From: an uncultured Desulfovibrio sp.
Lineage (GTDB): Bacteria > Desulfobacterota > Desulfovibrionia > Desulfovibrionales > Desulfovibrionaceae
Direction: 5' to 3'
Assembly (NCBI GenBank): GCA_905235595.1
Contig: CAJOMG010000013.1
Location: 1 to 51,537, forward strand
DNA length: 51,537 nt
The notes below the pieces were generated by a model that saw only the letters and a list, made by a program, of their open reading frames with translations, was not told the DNA's origin and did not search any database. The position numbers were made by a program, and so were the translations under genes. This document shows positions 8,866 through 17,602 of the stretch, in pieces (the first letter of the stretch is position 1; each line of letters begins with the position of its first letter).

Positions 8866-10014
8866 ATGGATCCGTTGACCCATGCTGCCTCAGGCGCAGT
8901 GGCCATGCTGGCCTTGCCGGCCCGTCCGGCAAGTCGTCTTGCGGTGCCGCTGGCTGCTTTGGCTGCCGCTGCGCCTGATGTAGATGTGCTTTTGGGTCAA
9001 GGACCTCTGGAATTCCTCTTGCTGCACAGAGGTATTACCCATTCCTTGGCTTTTTTGCCTTTGTTCAGTCTGGCCCTTACCTTGGTGGCACGACCGCTCT
9101 GGCGGACGACAACACCAGCGCACTGGAGCTTTGGCAAGGTCTGGCTGTGTATGTCTGGCATGCTGCTGCTGCATCTATGGCTGGACTGCATTACCACATA
9201 TGGCACTATGATTTTTTTGCCATTCTCGCATCTGCGGGTGCGACTCAATGCCGTATATATCATTGATATGTGTCTCACCTTGCCCCTGCTGTGGGCGCTG
9301 TGGCGTTGGCGTGCGCGTCGTGGCTGCTTGCTGTTGACCCTGGCATGGCTATTTTTCTACCCAGGGTTTAATATGGGCATGAATGCCCTGCATACTATCC
9401 GCATGCAGTCAGTGCTTGCAGCGAATGGGCAGGAACCCGCACACCTTGTGGTACTGCCGGATGCTTTTGCTCCTTTGTTCTGGAGAGTGCTCTACGAGGA
9501 GCACGGAGCACATGGCATGCAGGTATGCGCGTTGAGCCTGAATGTATGGGGAAAGGCCCGTGGTCCTGCAGAAATACATACGGCCCTGCCATCGTCTATG
9601 GGGCGGGCGCTGTCTGTGCAGTCTGTAGCAGCAGATACCTTTTTGCAGTTTATGCAACTGCCAGTTGTGGCTCCCCTACCACCGTCATTATGGCCGGCAG
9701 ATGTTGCAACCGGGCTGCCTTCAAGATCAGGTCCCACCGATGTGCCAGGCTATGTGCAGGTGTATGATTTGCGGTTTGGCAGTGGCCTTGCATGGGTTCG
9801 CAAGCTCATAGATATACGACCCCATGCAGACATCCCTTTCAAATATATGGCCGAAATCATACTTGACTCTGCACCTGGTGTTGGGGGTGAACCGGTGCCG
9901 TGTTTATTGCGTGAGCGATTGCGTTTTTCTGACAGCGGCAGGGATTCTCTTTGGCAACGTCCGCGACAAGTGGAACGGGTATCCTGGCCGCAACGGCTGG
10001 CTGGTTTACGTTGA
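8866..10014 (+). CDS. YdjM/DUF457-like membrane-bound metal-dependent hydrolase (382 aa)
   Basis: The N-terminal half is a multi-pass membrane domain with the family's His/Asp motifs: MDPLTHAASGAVA at the start, HRGITHSLAFLP at about residue 54, and WLDCITTYGT at about 105. The C-terminal half (about 180-382) is largely soluble and contains no recognised domain. The family is loosely called membrane-bound metal-dependent hydrolase, and its true substrate is not settled. It is tightly coupled to the lipoprotein gene upstream (three-base gap). Confidence 0.75.
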   Translation: MDPLTHAASGAVAMLALPARPASRLAVPLAALAAAAPDVDVLLGQGPLEFLLLHRGITHSLAFLPLFSLALTLVARPLWRTTTPAHWSFGKVWLCMSGMLLLHLWLDCITTYGTMIFLPFSHLRVRLNAVYIIDMCLTLPLLWALWRWRARRGCLLLTLAWLFFYPGFNMGMNALHTIRMQSVLAANGQEPAHLVVLPDAFAPLFWRVLYEEHGAHGMQVCALSLNVWGKARGPAEIHTALPSSMGRALSVQSVAADTFLQFMQLPVVAPLPPSLWPADVATGLPSRSGPTDVPGYVQVYDLRFGSGLAWVRKLIDIRPHADIPFKYMAEIILDSAPGVGGEPVPCLLRERLRFSDSGRDSLWQRPRQVERVSWPQRLAGLR

Positions 10015-10071
10015 GCATGTAGACCAATACAGGGAATAAGTGCGGTAGAGAACTATTTATGACGGAATGTG

Positions 10072-10908
10072 ATGATGAATTTGCCCTACATTGACCCAGT
10101 TGCTCTTTCCATCGGTACGGTGCAGTTGCGCTGGTATGGCCTTATGTATCTGGCGGGCTTTGCCCTTGGCTGGGTGCTTGGCCGCTGGCGTGCTGCCCGC
10201 CCAGGTTCCGGCTGGACAGCACCAGATGTGGATGATCTGCTGACCTGTGTTATGATTGGCATTATCCTCGGTGGCAGGCTCGGCTATGTGCTCTTTTACG
10301 ATCTGCCTGTCTACTTGTCAGACCCCATGGAGGTAGTGCGCATCTGGAATGGGGGTATGTCCTTTCACGGCGGGTTGCTCGGCGTGCTGGTTGCCTTTTG
10401 GTATTTTGCAAAGACACGGGACAGATCCTTTCTGGATGTCTCGGACTTTATTGCGCCACTCATCCCTCAAGGATTGTTTTTTGGCCGGCTGGGCAATTTC
10501 ATTAACGGCGAGCTATGGGGTAAGGTCAGTGACGTGCCCTGGGCCATGATTTTTCCCGGCGCTGGCCCTTTGCCGCGACACCCTTCGCAACTCTATGAGG
10601 CATTGCTGGAAGGTATTGTCCTTTTTATTCTGCTTTGGGCTTTTTCAGCCAGAAAGCGTAAGCAGGGGGCCGTTTCAGGCCTGTTTGCCGTGGGCTACGC
10701 CGTATTTCGCTTTGCCGTGGAATTTGTGCGAGTGCCTGACGCTCAGCTGGGTTACCTGGCCTTTGGCTGGTTGACCATGGGACAGCTCTTATGCTTGCCG
10801 CTGCTACTTGTCGGTTTGTGGTTGCTGTTCCGGCGAGCGCCTGATATCAGCTATAGCGGGCAAGAGAGGTCCTCTATATCAAGGACGCGCCATCGTGGTA
10901 AAAAATGA
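10072..10908 (+). CDS. lgt: Prolipoprotein diacylglyceryl transferase
   Basis: This membrane enzyme transfers diacylglycerol from phosphatidylglycerol to the lipobox Cys of prolipoproteins. The family signature GRLGNFINGELWGK is intact, as are SFHGGLLGV and the C-terminal membrane helices. Three starts overlap (GTG 10069, ATG 10072, ATG 10075). The ATG at 10072 is chosen because a weak GGA lies five bases upstream, but 10075 is equally possible. The C-terminal tail is basic. Confidence 0.95.
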   Translation: MMNLPYIDPVALSIGTVQLRWYGLMYLAGFALGWVLGRWRAARPGSGWTAPDVDDLLTCVMIGIILGGRLGYVLFYDLPVYLSDPMEVVRIWNGGMSFHGGLLGVLVAFWYFAKTRDRSFLDVSDFIAPLIPQGLFFGRLGNFINGELWGKVSDVPWAMIFPGAGPLPRHPSQLYEALLEGIVLFILLWAFSARKRKQGAVSGLFAVGYAVFRFAVEFVRVPDAQLGYLAFGWLTMGQLLCLPLLLVGLWLLFRRAPDISYSGQERSSISRTRHRGKK

Positions 10909-11015
10909 TGGATGCGCCATGCGCACTGCATTGTTTGGTACAGTGGCAATATTGACAGAAAGGCGCTTTTTTGTGATGGTGAACGCCGTTTAGTTTTTGT
11001 AGAGAGGGAGTGCGC

Positions 11016-11234
11016 ATGGCAAAGGAAGGATCTATTGAAGTTGACGGCGTGGTGCAGGAAGCCCTGCCCAATGCCATGTTCCGAGTAGAGCTGGAAAACG
11101 GGCACGAAGTGTTGGCCCATATTTCCGGTAAGATGCGCAAGTTTTATATTCGCATTCTGCCTGGTGATCGCGTCAAGGTGGAACTCTCACCCTATGACCT
11201 TACACGCGGGCGCATTACCTATCGTATGAAGTAG
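11016..11234 (+). CDS. infA: Translation initiation factor IF-1 (72 aa)
   Basis: A single S1/OB-fold protein that binds the ribosomal A site during initiation. [13 protein letters not shown] and the [20 protein letters not shown] core are near-canonical. The start at 11016 has a GGGAG site five bases upstream and gives the usual 72 residues. A frame extending six bases further upstream has no support. It converges on pgpA. Confidence 0.97.
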   Translation: MAKEGSIEVDGVVQEALPNAMFRVELENGHEVLAHISGKMRKFYIRILPGDRVKVELSPYDLTRGRITYRMK

Positions 11235-11302
11235 GGCATACTTTCAAAGCATGCGCGTGCTGTGGGTGTTCCTAAGATCATAGGTACAGATCTTGTGGCC
11301 TG

Positions 11303-11773
11303 TTAGCAAAGTCCTCCCCAGTGTAGCAGGGCCACGCAGATAAGGGCCCATACCCCGGCCACGACATCGTCGATCATCACGCCAAAACCATCGGGCAGCC
11401 AGTTTTCTGCCGCATGTACTGGCCATGGTTTCCATATATCGAACAGCCGAAAGAATACAAAAGCGGCCAGAACAAGTCCAAATCCTGGTTCGGTGAAGGG
11501 CAGCAGCACCAGCCAGACGCCTACCAGTTCGTCAATGACAATCTCTCCAGGGTCCTTACGTGCGAGCAAATGTTCGGCGCGGGTAGCAGCGATCCCACCA
11601 AGAACAAAGAGAGCGATCAGCAACAGACAGCGAAGACCCTGTGTAAGAGGCAGAAACACATAGGGGGCCAGCAGACAGGCCATGGCCGTACCCCAAGTGC
11701 CCGGTGCTTTGGGCGCAAGCCCTGCCACTCCCAGCCGACAAAAAGACAGTATCCATGTATCCAATGTGCGCAT
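11303..11773 (-). CDS. pgpA: Phosphatidylglycerophosphatase A (156 aa)
   Basis: This inner-membrane phosphatase produces phosphatidylglycerol, the donor used by Lgt nearby. Conserved acidic motifs are visible: APGTWGT near residue 25, DPGEIVIDELVGVW in the middle and LPDGFGVMIDDVVAG near the C terminus. Three to four hydrophobic segments and the length fit the family. Its gene is 43 bases upstream (in transcription terms) of infA's convergent end. Confidence 0.93.
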   Translation of the reverse strand: MRTLDTWILSFCRLGVAGLAPKAPGTWGTAMACLLAPYVFLPLTQGLRCLLLIALFVLGGIAATRAEHLLARKDPGEIVIDELVGVWLVLLPFTEPGFGLVLAAFVFFRLFDIWKPWPVHAAENWLPDGFGVMIDDVVAGVWALICVALLHWGGLC

Positions 11774-11816
11774 GCTGCCTCCACTGTCACCACATTGCTA
11801 TCCTGAATGCAGGCAA

Positions 11817-13376
11817 TTATTGTTCCCGAACGGCTTTCATGGCCTTTTTGTGGGCATACATGGCCTTGTCTGCCCTTTTAAAGACGTTATCCACGCTGTC
11901 ATCCTTAATGGGATCAAAAAAAGCCATGCCAATAGCTGCAGAAACCCGTTCCCACTGTTCTAGCGTTGTATCCTGGGCCAGTGAGTCAAGAATGGCGTGG
12001 AACTGGTTTTCCAGGTCTTGGGCGTTGGCATAGTCGGTGTTTTCAAGAATAACGGCAAATTCATCGCCACCGATACGGAAAACAGGTGAATGCTTGAACA
12101 CCGTACAGACGATGTGACACAGTTTTTTGATGGAAATATTGCCCTGCTCATGACCATAGGTATCGTTGATGCGCTTGAGAAAGTTCAGGTCGATGACAGC
12201 AATGCCAAACTGTGCGCTTTTGTCTTCAATGGCCCAAGTAAGACGTTTGGTTTCCTTATCGTACGCAGTTTTATTGCGGATGCCTGTGAGTGCGTCCTCA
12301 TTGGCAAGCTTATTCATAGCCTCAGCGCGCTCCTTCTCCTTGTCGAGGGCCAGTGTGGTATCCTTGAGATTTCTCATGTAGTTTTCAAGTTCAAGGATCA
12401 TGGCGGCCGTTTGTATGGACAGGGAAGATATTTCGTCTTTGCCTTCCGCATTGTTTTCAATGGAAGTCACAACGGCGGGATCTTTTTCCTGTGTGTACTG
12501 CATGACGCTGTTTTGCAGCCGTATCAGTTTTAGAATGTATTTCTTGTAGATCAAGATTAACAGTCCGGCGACGCAAAGGACTAGAATGCTGCCCAGGCCG
12601 GCCATCTGAATAAGCGTATTTTTGAGAATTGCGGTATCCACATCGGCAATGTTAATTTCTGTGCCGATTACGCCGGTCTTTTTCCCGCCAAGGTGCACGG
12701 CCGTGTAGTAGGCATAGGTCTTGCCATATTCATTGTCAAAAGTGTCATAGCCGAGGGCAGGAGCGCCTGTGGTCCAAGCCTGCCACATCTTTTGATGCCT
12801 TTCCAACGGTTCAAGGACTTCCGTGCAGAGGTCAATGTATTTTTTGCCGTTGACGACTTTTTCTTCACGGACACAGTCAATAACCCAGAACATGTATAGA
12901 GGTTTTTCAGAGGGCATGAGATAGTAGATGTACTTTATATGGAAATCCTTGGTTGCTTCCTCGAAAATGGCCAGCCATTTTCTGTGCATATAAATGGCAC
13001 AGGTTCTCTGGAGATCTGCATCCATATCTGTAAAGTTCATATCGATGCCGAGTGTCTTGCCGGGATATTTCGTTCGAAAGCCAGTTATGAAGTCATGCCA
13101 GAAGGGTTGCCAGTTGCCATCGTAGTCGATGGGTACAAGAATGTCGTCCTTGTGCTGGACAAAGTAGTGCATTGCGTCATCAAAGACTTTGCCTTCAGTC
13201 TTGAGCAGGTGTTCCATGTGTTGGGCAATATGCACAAGATGTTCCTCGCACTGTGTCTTGTAGATGGCCCGCTGGTTGAAGTAGGCATTTACGCCGCTCA
13301 ACGTCAGTGTCACAATGACGAAGAGGAGGAAAATCACGGCAAATTTGAAAATGAGACTGTCGGTTTTGTTGTCCAC
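11817..13376 (-). CDS. Membrane diguanylate cyclase with a Cache-type sensor (519 aa)
   Basis: A transmembrane helix (about 10-30) leads into a large periplasmic domain of about 220 residues that looks like a double Cache sensor. A second helix (about 255-278) follows, then a HAMP-like/coiled-coil stretch and a GGDEF domain. The active-site motif RIGGDEFAVIL is intact at about 434-444, so c-di-GMP synthesis is expected. The usual RxxD inhibitory site five residues before GGDEF is absent (HSPVF instead), suggesting no product inhibition at that site. The ligand is unknown. It is divergent from the small sigma-54-driven gene at 13580. Confidence 0.9.
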   Translation of the reverse strand: MDNKTDSLIFKFAVIFLLFVIVTLTLSGVNAYFNQRAIYKTQCEEHLVHIAQHMEHLLKTEGKVFDDAMHYFVQHKDDILVPIDYDGNWQPFWHDFITGFRTKYPGKTLGIDMNFTDMDADLQRTCAIYMHRKWLAIFEEATKDFHIKYIYYLMPSEKPLYMFWVIDCVREEKVVNGKKYIDLCTEVLEPLERHQKMWQAWTTGAPALGYDTFDNEYGKTYAYYTAVHLGGKKTGVIGTEINIADVDTAILKNTLIQMAGLGSILVLCVAGLLILIYKKYILKLIRLQNSVMQYTQEKDPAVVTSIENNAEGKDEISSLSIQTAAMILELENYMRNLKDTTLALDKEKERAEAMNKLANEDALTGIRNKTAYDKETKRLTWAIEDKSAQFGIAVIDLNFLKRINDTYGHEQGNISIKKLCHIVCTVFKHSPVFRIGGDEFAVILENTDYANAQDLENQFHAILDSLAQDTTLEQWERVSAAIGMAFFDPIKDDSVDNVFKRADKAMYAHKKAMKAVREQ

Positions 13377-13518
13377 TGTCTCCCTCCGTTGTCACGTGTT
13401 AGCATTGTGTGCTCTTTATCACTTGCAGTATATACATACCATTCCTGCATGAAAATACAATACTGCCACTTCATTGGCGTCGCCGTGTTTGACAAAAGCA
13501 GGGCTCAGTGGAAAGCCA

Positions 13519-13534
13519 TGGCACATTGCTTGCG
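13519..13534 (+). promoter_or_regulatory. Sigma-54 (-24/-12) promoter for the 13580 gene
   Basis: TGGCACATTGCTTGCG matches the consensus TGGCAC-N5-TTGCA with the obligatory GG and GC ten bases apart. Its transcription start would fall near 13546, about 34 bases before the ATG at 13580. Two other small genes (21409 and 36618) have equally good sites. Confidence 0.75.
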
Positions 13535-13579
13535 TATTCACGCTCTTGCCTCCGGACATTCATTGGAATATAGTCATGT

Positions 13580-14002
13580 ATGGACAAAAATCACAGCGAG
13601 CTTTTTGGGCATTTCACCTATGACGACAGCCTGACGTACGAGGCATTGCTGGCGGCGGAAGAGTTATTAATTGATGAAATAGAACCTCTGTTGCAGCGGG
13701 GCGGTGCGGAACATCTTGACTTTACGCCCTTGGGCGATGCACTTATGCTTGAATGTGTCTTTGAGGAGCACAGGCTGTACGTATACCGAAAGATCGCTAT
13801 GGAAATTGCCGCAATGCTACCGGATGGCGTGAATGGACGGTTGTTGTGTCTGCATAAGGATTTCAGCTCATTGCATGTTTTTTGGCTGAGACCTGGAGCG
13901 TGGGTAGAAGAGGAACGTCCCTTGCCTGAAACACCGTCTGAAACGCTCAAGGTGCATCACGTAAGCCCAAAGGATACGGTGAGCTCGTCTGACGAAGAGT
14001 AG
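13580..14002 (+). CDS. Small acidic protein of unknown function (140 aa)
   Basis: A soluble, acidic protein with no signal peptide or membrane segment. It opens MDKNHSELFGHFTYDD, has two predicted helical regions around 20-40 and 70-90, and ends in a Ser/Asp/Glu-rich tail. I do not recognise a family. A near-consensus sigma-54 promoter lies 46 bases upstream and tRNA-Leu follows 30 bases after the stop. The ribosome site is weak. It is divergent from a diguanylate cyclase, so a link to motility or surface behaviour is possible but is inference only. Confidence 0.65.
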   Translation: MDKNHSELFGHFTYDDSLTYEALLAAEELLIDEIEPLLQRGGAEHLDFTPLGDALMLECVFEEHRLYVYRKIAMEIAAMLPDGVNGRLLCLHKDFSSLHVFWLRPGAWVEEERPLPETPSETLKVHHVSPKDTVSSSDEE

Positions 14003-14032
14003 GTTTGAGTGTCTTTTGGGAGTGGACAACGT

Positions 14033-14118
14033 GCCCGGATGGTGGAATTGGTAGACACAAGGGACTTAAAATCCCTGGCTCATTGAGTGTGCGGGTTCAA
14101 CTCCCGCTCCGGGTACCA
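14033..14118 (+). tRNA. tRNA-Leu (anticodon UAA)
   Basis: The acceptor strands GCCCGGA and TCCGGGT pair fully and the CCA end is encoded. The anticodon loop CTTAAAA, closed by AGGGA/TCCCT, gives anticodon TAA at 14067-14069. The long variable arm typical of class II tRNA lies between the anticodon and T arms, and GGTTCAACTCC forms the T loop region. Accessory DNA follows it on the right. Confidence 0.97.
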
Positions 14119-14130
14119 TATAAGGGACTT

Positions 14131-14166
14131 AGGGCTTCTTGGAAATTCCAAGAAGCTCTAATTTTT
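14131..14166 (+). terminator. Terminator after tRNA-Leu
   Basis: AGGGCTTCTTGGAA pairs with TTCCAAGAAGCTCT almost perfectly (two mismatches near the base), with a minimal loop, and a short T run follows at 14162-14166. Confidence 0.75.
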
Positions 14167-14171
14167 CTGGT

Positions 14172-14564
14172 TCATTCAGTAAAAGCGTACTTTGCCTCAT
14201 GAATGGCCAATATTCTGAGCTTGAAAAATTCAAGGTCTCTGTAGCCATATGCCATCCGCTTGAGTACTTTTATCTTGTTGTTTGTGCCTTCGAGCCTGCC
14301 AGAGGACAAAGGATGCTTTTGCGCGGTTGTGCGATCACAGTATTGATTTATCTCACACAATCACATTTCGAGTAGAATATCCTTGGAATCTTCACCTCCA
14401 GCCATATTGGCTTCTGGCCGATCGGTACGGTGTGTAATCTTCTTATAACACCCTTTACGAATAACCTTCCTCGATTTGCATACAGGACATCGAACAATGC
14501 GCCATTTGGGATGCACATGGAAAATAGTACAACCAGCATGAAATTTTTGGTTTAACATACTCAT
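14172..14564 (-). pseudogene. Internally deleted, frameshifted ISL3-family transposase
   Basis: The 5' part (from about 14564, MSMLNQKFHAG) encodes the ISL3-type N-terminal zinc finger, with VRCPVCKSRKVIRKG. The frame then shifts, and the homologous reading continues as HTVPIGQKPIWLEVKIPR in another frame. After KCDCVR it jumps directly to the family's C terminus, with SGRLEGTNNKIKVLKRMAYG and a closing helix ending at 14172. About 280 central residues, including the DDE core, are missing. It therefore cannot be active. A gtggacatgg/ccatgtccac inverted repeat lies upstream at 14600-14663. Confidence 0.8.
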
Positions 14565-14599
14565 AGCCAGACAACCCCAACGCATGGTAAATGAAACTT

Positions 14600-14663
14600 G
14601 TGGACATGGTGATTCCGCCTTATCGAGAGTTAAACGATTTCCTCAATTAGAACCCATGTCCAC
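14600..14663. repeat. Short inverted repeat beside the ISL3 remnant
   Basis: GTGGACATGG at 14600-14609 is repeated inverted as CCATGTCCAC at 14654-14663. It may be part of the former insertion-sequence end or an operator for it. No matching repeat was found at the other end of the transposase remnant. Confidence 0.4.
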
Positions 14664-14957
14664 TTTTTTGTCATCCCCCCAAGTACACAAGATGGGGATG
14701 AACCGGAATTTATCCGCGCCGGTCTGTGCATGGGCGGCACAACTGCCAGTGTGAGCTAGGATCTCACTTGGTGCAGGATGCTGGATGAGCTGAACAGCAG
14801 GAACCGTCGTGCGAGCGGCAGGGGAATCATAACTTGATCAGGCTTGTCACCGCAGGGCATGTGGAGGCTATGTGTATACGTTAACTAGCGCATATAAGGT
14901 CACTCCTGTCCTGAATTGTACAAGGCTCTGACTGTCTGGGCGGAGTAGGATTGCATT
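14664..14957. other. Non-coding gap with a possible gene tail
   Basis: The plus-strand frame ending at the TAG at 14757-14759 reads GDEPEFIRAGLCMGGTTAS, which looks like the end of a real protein but which I cannot place. Upstream it runs into the insertion-sequence end, so it may be a gene truncated by that insertion. GTGAG/CTCAC around 14751-14767 forms a small hairpin. The rest, to the start of the next gene, shows nothing recognisable. Confidence 0.35.
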
Positions 14958-16073
14958 ATGCAAAACAAGTGGACGCGACGCATGGTAATCGGGGCACTGT
15001 TTGGCGGTGGGCTGGGAGCAGGTGGATATGGATTCTGTCACAGTGCCAGGTTCGGGAATCTGCCTGAAGGAGAGGATCTCGCACGGATATCGCAGTCCGT
15101 ACATTGTGTGGATGGCGTGTTTTACAATACCCAGGTCACCCCGTTGATGGTTGGCAAGCAAAGTATTGTCAGGGGCTGGATGGATTTCTTTTTTAATGAT
15201 CAGCCGCGCCTGCGTCCCGAAGTACCTTTGCCAACCATGAAGATTTCTTTGCTGAATATTGATAGGACTCGGGACTGTGTTGTCTGGTTCGGGCATTCTT
15301 CATTCTATCTGCAGCTTGCGGGCAAGAGGATACTGCTTGATCCTGTGCTGAGTTCGTATGCAGCGCCTGTACCTTTTGTTGTCAGATCATTTGCCGGCAC
15401 GGATAGTTATAGTCCTTCGGACATGCCGGATATTGATCTCCTGCTGCTATCACATGACCACTGGGATCATCTGGATTATCCGACGCTGGTCGCGCTTGAA
15501 CCACGCATAAAGGCTGTTGTCTGCGGCCTTGGCGTGGGTTCCCATCTGAAGCGATTTGGATTTGCCAAGGAGAAGATTTATGAGGGGGACTGGGGAGACA
15601 GGCTTATCTTTGAGGCTATTCAGGTCATTGTGACCGAGTCCAGGCATTTTTCAGGCAGGCTGTTTACGCGTGATCACACGCTCTGGAATGGCTTTGTCAT
15701 ACAGACAGAGCAGCGTAGAGTGTATTTCAGCGGCGACGGCGGGTATGGCGCACATTTTGTCAGGATAGGCAATGAGTATGGGCCTATGGATCTGGCATTG
15801 CTTGATATGGGGCAGTATAATGATCGTTGGCCCTATGTGCATATGAATCCCGAGGAAGCGGCCAAGGCTGCGGCAGATGTTGGAGCCGGTGCCCTTATGC
15901 CGACGCATGTGGGCAGATTCTGTATATCGCGGCATCCCTGGGATGAGCCGTTCATCCGCATAGCTAAAGCCGCCACAAGATATCAGTGGAAACTGTTGAC
16001 ACCGATAATTGGGCAATCCGTATTTCTTGATGAGGATATGCGCTTTACAGCATGGTGGAAGAACATGGTCTAA
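14958..16073 (+). CDS. Metallo-beta-lactamase-fold hydrolase of the UlaG/NAPE-PLD type (371 aa)
   Basis: The metal-binding HDHWDH motif is intact at about 166-171, preceded by WFGHSSFYLQL and LLDPVLSS, which are typical of the UlaG/N-acylphosphatidylethanolamine phospholipase D-like branch. Further ligands lie in ESRHFSGR, YFSGDGGYG and PTHVGRF. The N terminus (TRRMVIGALFGGGLGAGGYG) resembles a twin-arginine or membrane anchor, so an exported phospholipid- or sugar-phosphate-type hydrolase is plausible. The substrate is unknown. It sits alone in the accessory patch, and the repeat B copy begins eight bases after its stop. Confidence 0.8.
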   Translation: MQNKWTRRMVIGALFGGGLGAGGYGFCHSARFGNLPEGEDLARISQSVHCVDGVFYNTQVTPLMVGKQSIVRGWMDFFFNDQPRLRPEVPLPTMKISLLNIDRTRDCVVWFGHSSFYLQLAGKRILLDPVLSSYAAPVPFVVRSFAGTDSYSPSDMPDIDLLLLSHDHWDHLDYPTLVALEPRIKAVVCGLGVGSHLKRFGFAKEKIYEGDWGDRLIFEAIQVIVTESRHFSGRLFTRDHTLWNGFVIQTEQRRVYFSGDGGYGAHFVRIGNEYGPMDLALLDMGQYNDRWPYVHMNPEEAAKAAADVGAGALMPTHVGRFCISRHPWDEPFIRIAKAATRYQWKLLTPIIGQSVFLDEDMRFTAWWKNMV

Positions 16074-16080
16074 AAATACT

Positions 16081-16137
16081 GGTTCCTCGACGTTTGATAT
16101 GGAATTTTACAAAGGGAACACAAGCTCCTTGATGGGT
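16081..16137 (-). repeat. 57-bp dispersed repeat, copy B
   Basis: Read on the minus strand, this matches 316-372 at about 46 of 57 positions, with the 13 first and 15 last bases identical. It lies exactly between the end of the metallo-hydrolase gene and the broken end of the TRAP permease, where base composition also jumps. It therefore marks a recombination or insertion boundary. Confidence 0.6.
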
Positions 16138-16605
16138 ATTGAACAAACCGTCGTCGAGAGCGCGGCTCTGATCATGTTTCTCATGGGCACGGCCAACCTT
16201 TTCGGCTTTATCATCACGGCAGAACAGTTGCCGCAGCATCTTGCGCAGTTCATCATAACGGTCACCGACAGCAAGATACTCGTCATGTTCATGGTGCTGG
16301 GCATGCTGCTTCTTTTGGGCACCTTCCTCGACAATGTGGCGGCTCTGGTACTCTTTGTGCCCTCAATGATGGGCGTGGTGCAGGCCTTGAAGATTGACCC
16401 TATCTTCTTTGGCGTGTTCACCATCATCGCCCTGGCTGTTGGGCAATTCACCCCGCCTGTGGGGTTGAACCTCTTCATCGCCTCCAATATTGCCGGGGAA
16501 AAGTTCGAGCGTGTCGTGAGCGCCACGATTCCCTATCTGCTGGCGTATTTTGTCATGCTTGTCCTGTTTATCGTTTTCCCCGGCCTGCTGACGGTCTTCA
16601 GGTAG
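16130..16605 (+). pseudogene. C-terminal third of a TRAP transporter large permease (DctM)
   Basis: About 155 residues match the end of the TRAP large membrane subunit, which moves dicarboxylates or related acids using an ion gradient. Diagnostic stretches are LGTFLDNVAALVLFVPSM, the VGQFTPPVGLNLFIAS loop and a final hydrophobic helix. A full DctM has about 425 residues, and the first two thirds are missing. The open frame begins inside repeat B, with codons that do not belong to the family. No small permease or binding protein is nearby. It is 25 bases before ansA and shares its high GC. Confidence 0.85.
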
Positions 16606-16630
16606 ATCAAGGCCTGTGCGGAGTGAGCGT

Positions 16631-17602
16631 ATGCAAAAAGTTGTTGTTTTCACCACAGGCGGCACCATTGCCATGAAACCCGACCCTGCGGGCTGCGGCG
16701 TGGTGCCCGCCGTGTCTGGCGCTGACCTGCTGGAGGCCGTGCCCGGGCTGAAAGACCTGTGCAACGTGGAAGTGCGTGAATTTTCAAATATCCCAAGCTG
16801 CCAGATGACGCCACAGCGCATGCTGGAGCTGGCGTGTCAGGTGGCCCGTGCGCAAAAGGAAGGCGACGTGCAGGGCGTTGTCATCACGCACGGCACGGAC
16901 ACCATAGAGGAGAGCGCCTACCTGCTCGACACGGTGCTCTGCGATGAGAAACCCGTGGTGTTCACGGCCGCGATGCGTGCAGCCTCAGACACCAGCGCTG
17001 ACGGCCCTGCCAATATCGCCTGCGCCGTCAGAACGGCTCTGGATGATGCGGCCCGTGGGCTTGGCGTCGTTGTGGTTCTCAACGAACAGATCCACGCTGC
17101 CGCCGAAGTGACCAAGACCCATGCGGCCAACCCCGCAGCCTTTGCCTCGCCCTGGTGGGGGCCGTTGGGCTATGTGGACGCCGATCGCGTTATTATTGCC
17201 AGACGCCCTGCAGTACGCAGGCATTTTTGCCCACCCGCGCTGGGCGGCGAGGTGTACCTGCTCAAAATGTGCGCAGGCTGCGACGCCAGCGTGCTGGACA
17301 TGCTGATCGAACGCCGGGCTGCCGGATTTGTGGTGGAAGGCTTTGGCAGGGGCAATGTTCCCCCGCTGGTGCAGCAGGCAATGCTTCGGGCAGTGCGCTT
17401 GGGCATACCTGTGGTGCTCACTACGCGCTGCGGCGCCGGCCGCCCATACTATGCCTATGGGTATGAGGGCGGGGGGAAAATCTTCCACGAGAACGGCATC
17501 ATCTTTGCCGGAGATACCAGCGGCCCCAAAGCGCGCCTGCGGCTCATGCTGGCATTGGGCATGACAAGCGACATGCAGGCCCTGCACAGCTTTTTTGACT
17601 GA
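16631..17602 (+). CDS. Type II-like L-asparaginase (323 aa)
   Basis: The enzyme hydrolyses asparagine to aspartate and ammonia. Both threonine motifs are intact: FTTGGTIAM with Thr12, and THGTDT with the Thr89-Asp90 pair, numbered from the ATG at 16631, which has a GGAG seven bases upstream. A GTG at 16616 in the same frame lacks a site. No signal peptide is seen, so the protein is probably cytoplasmic. GC is far above the rest of the window (some 60-base lines exceed 75%), which points to transfer from a GC-rich relative together with the TRAP fragment. Confidence 0.9.
   Translation: MQKVVVFTTGGTIAMKPDPAGCGVVPAVSGADLLEAVPGLKDLCNVEVREFSNIPSCQMTPQRMLELACQVARAQKEGDVQGVVITHGTDTIEESAYLLDTVLCDEKPVVFTAAMRAASDTSADGPANIACAVRTALDDAARGLGVVVVLNEQIHAAAEVTKTHAANPAAFASPWWGPLGYVDADRVIIARRPAVRRHFCPPALGGEVYLLKMCAGCDASVLDMLIERRAAGFVVEGFGRGNVPPLVQQAMLRAVRLGIPVVLTTRCGAGRPYYAYGYEGGGKIFHENGIIFAGDTSGPKARLRLMLALGMTSDMQALHSFFD

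Noticed and set aside
14033-14118. tRNA-Leu 3' end as proven integration site of the 14.1-18.0 kb patch
   Set aside because: No second copy of its 3' end was found by eye near mltB, so the site is only suggested by context.
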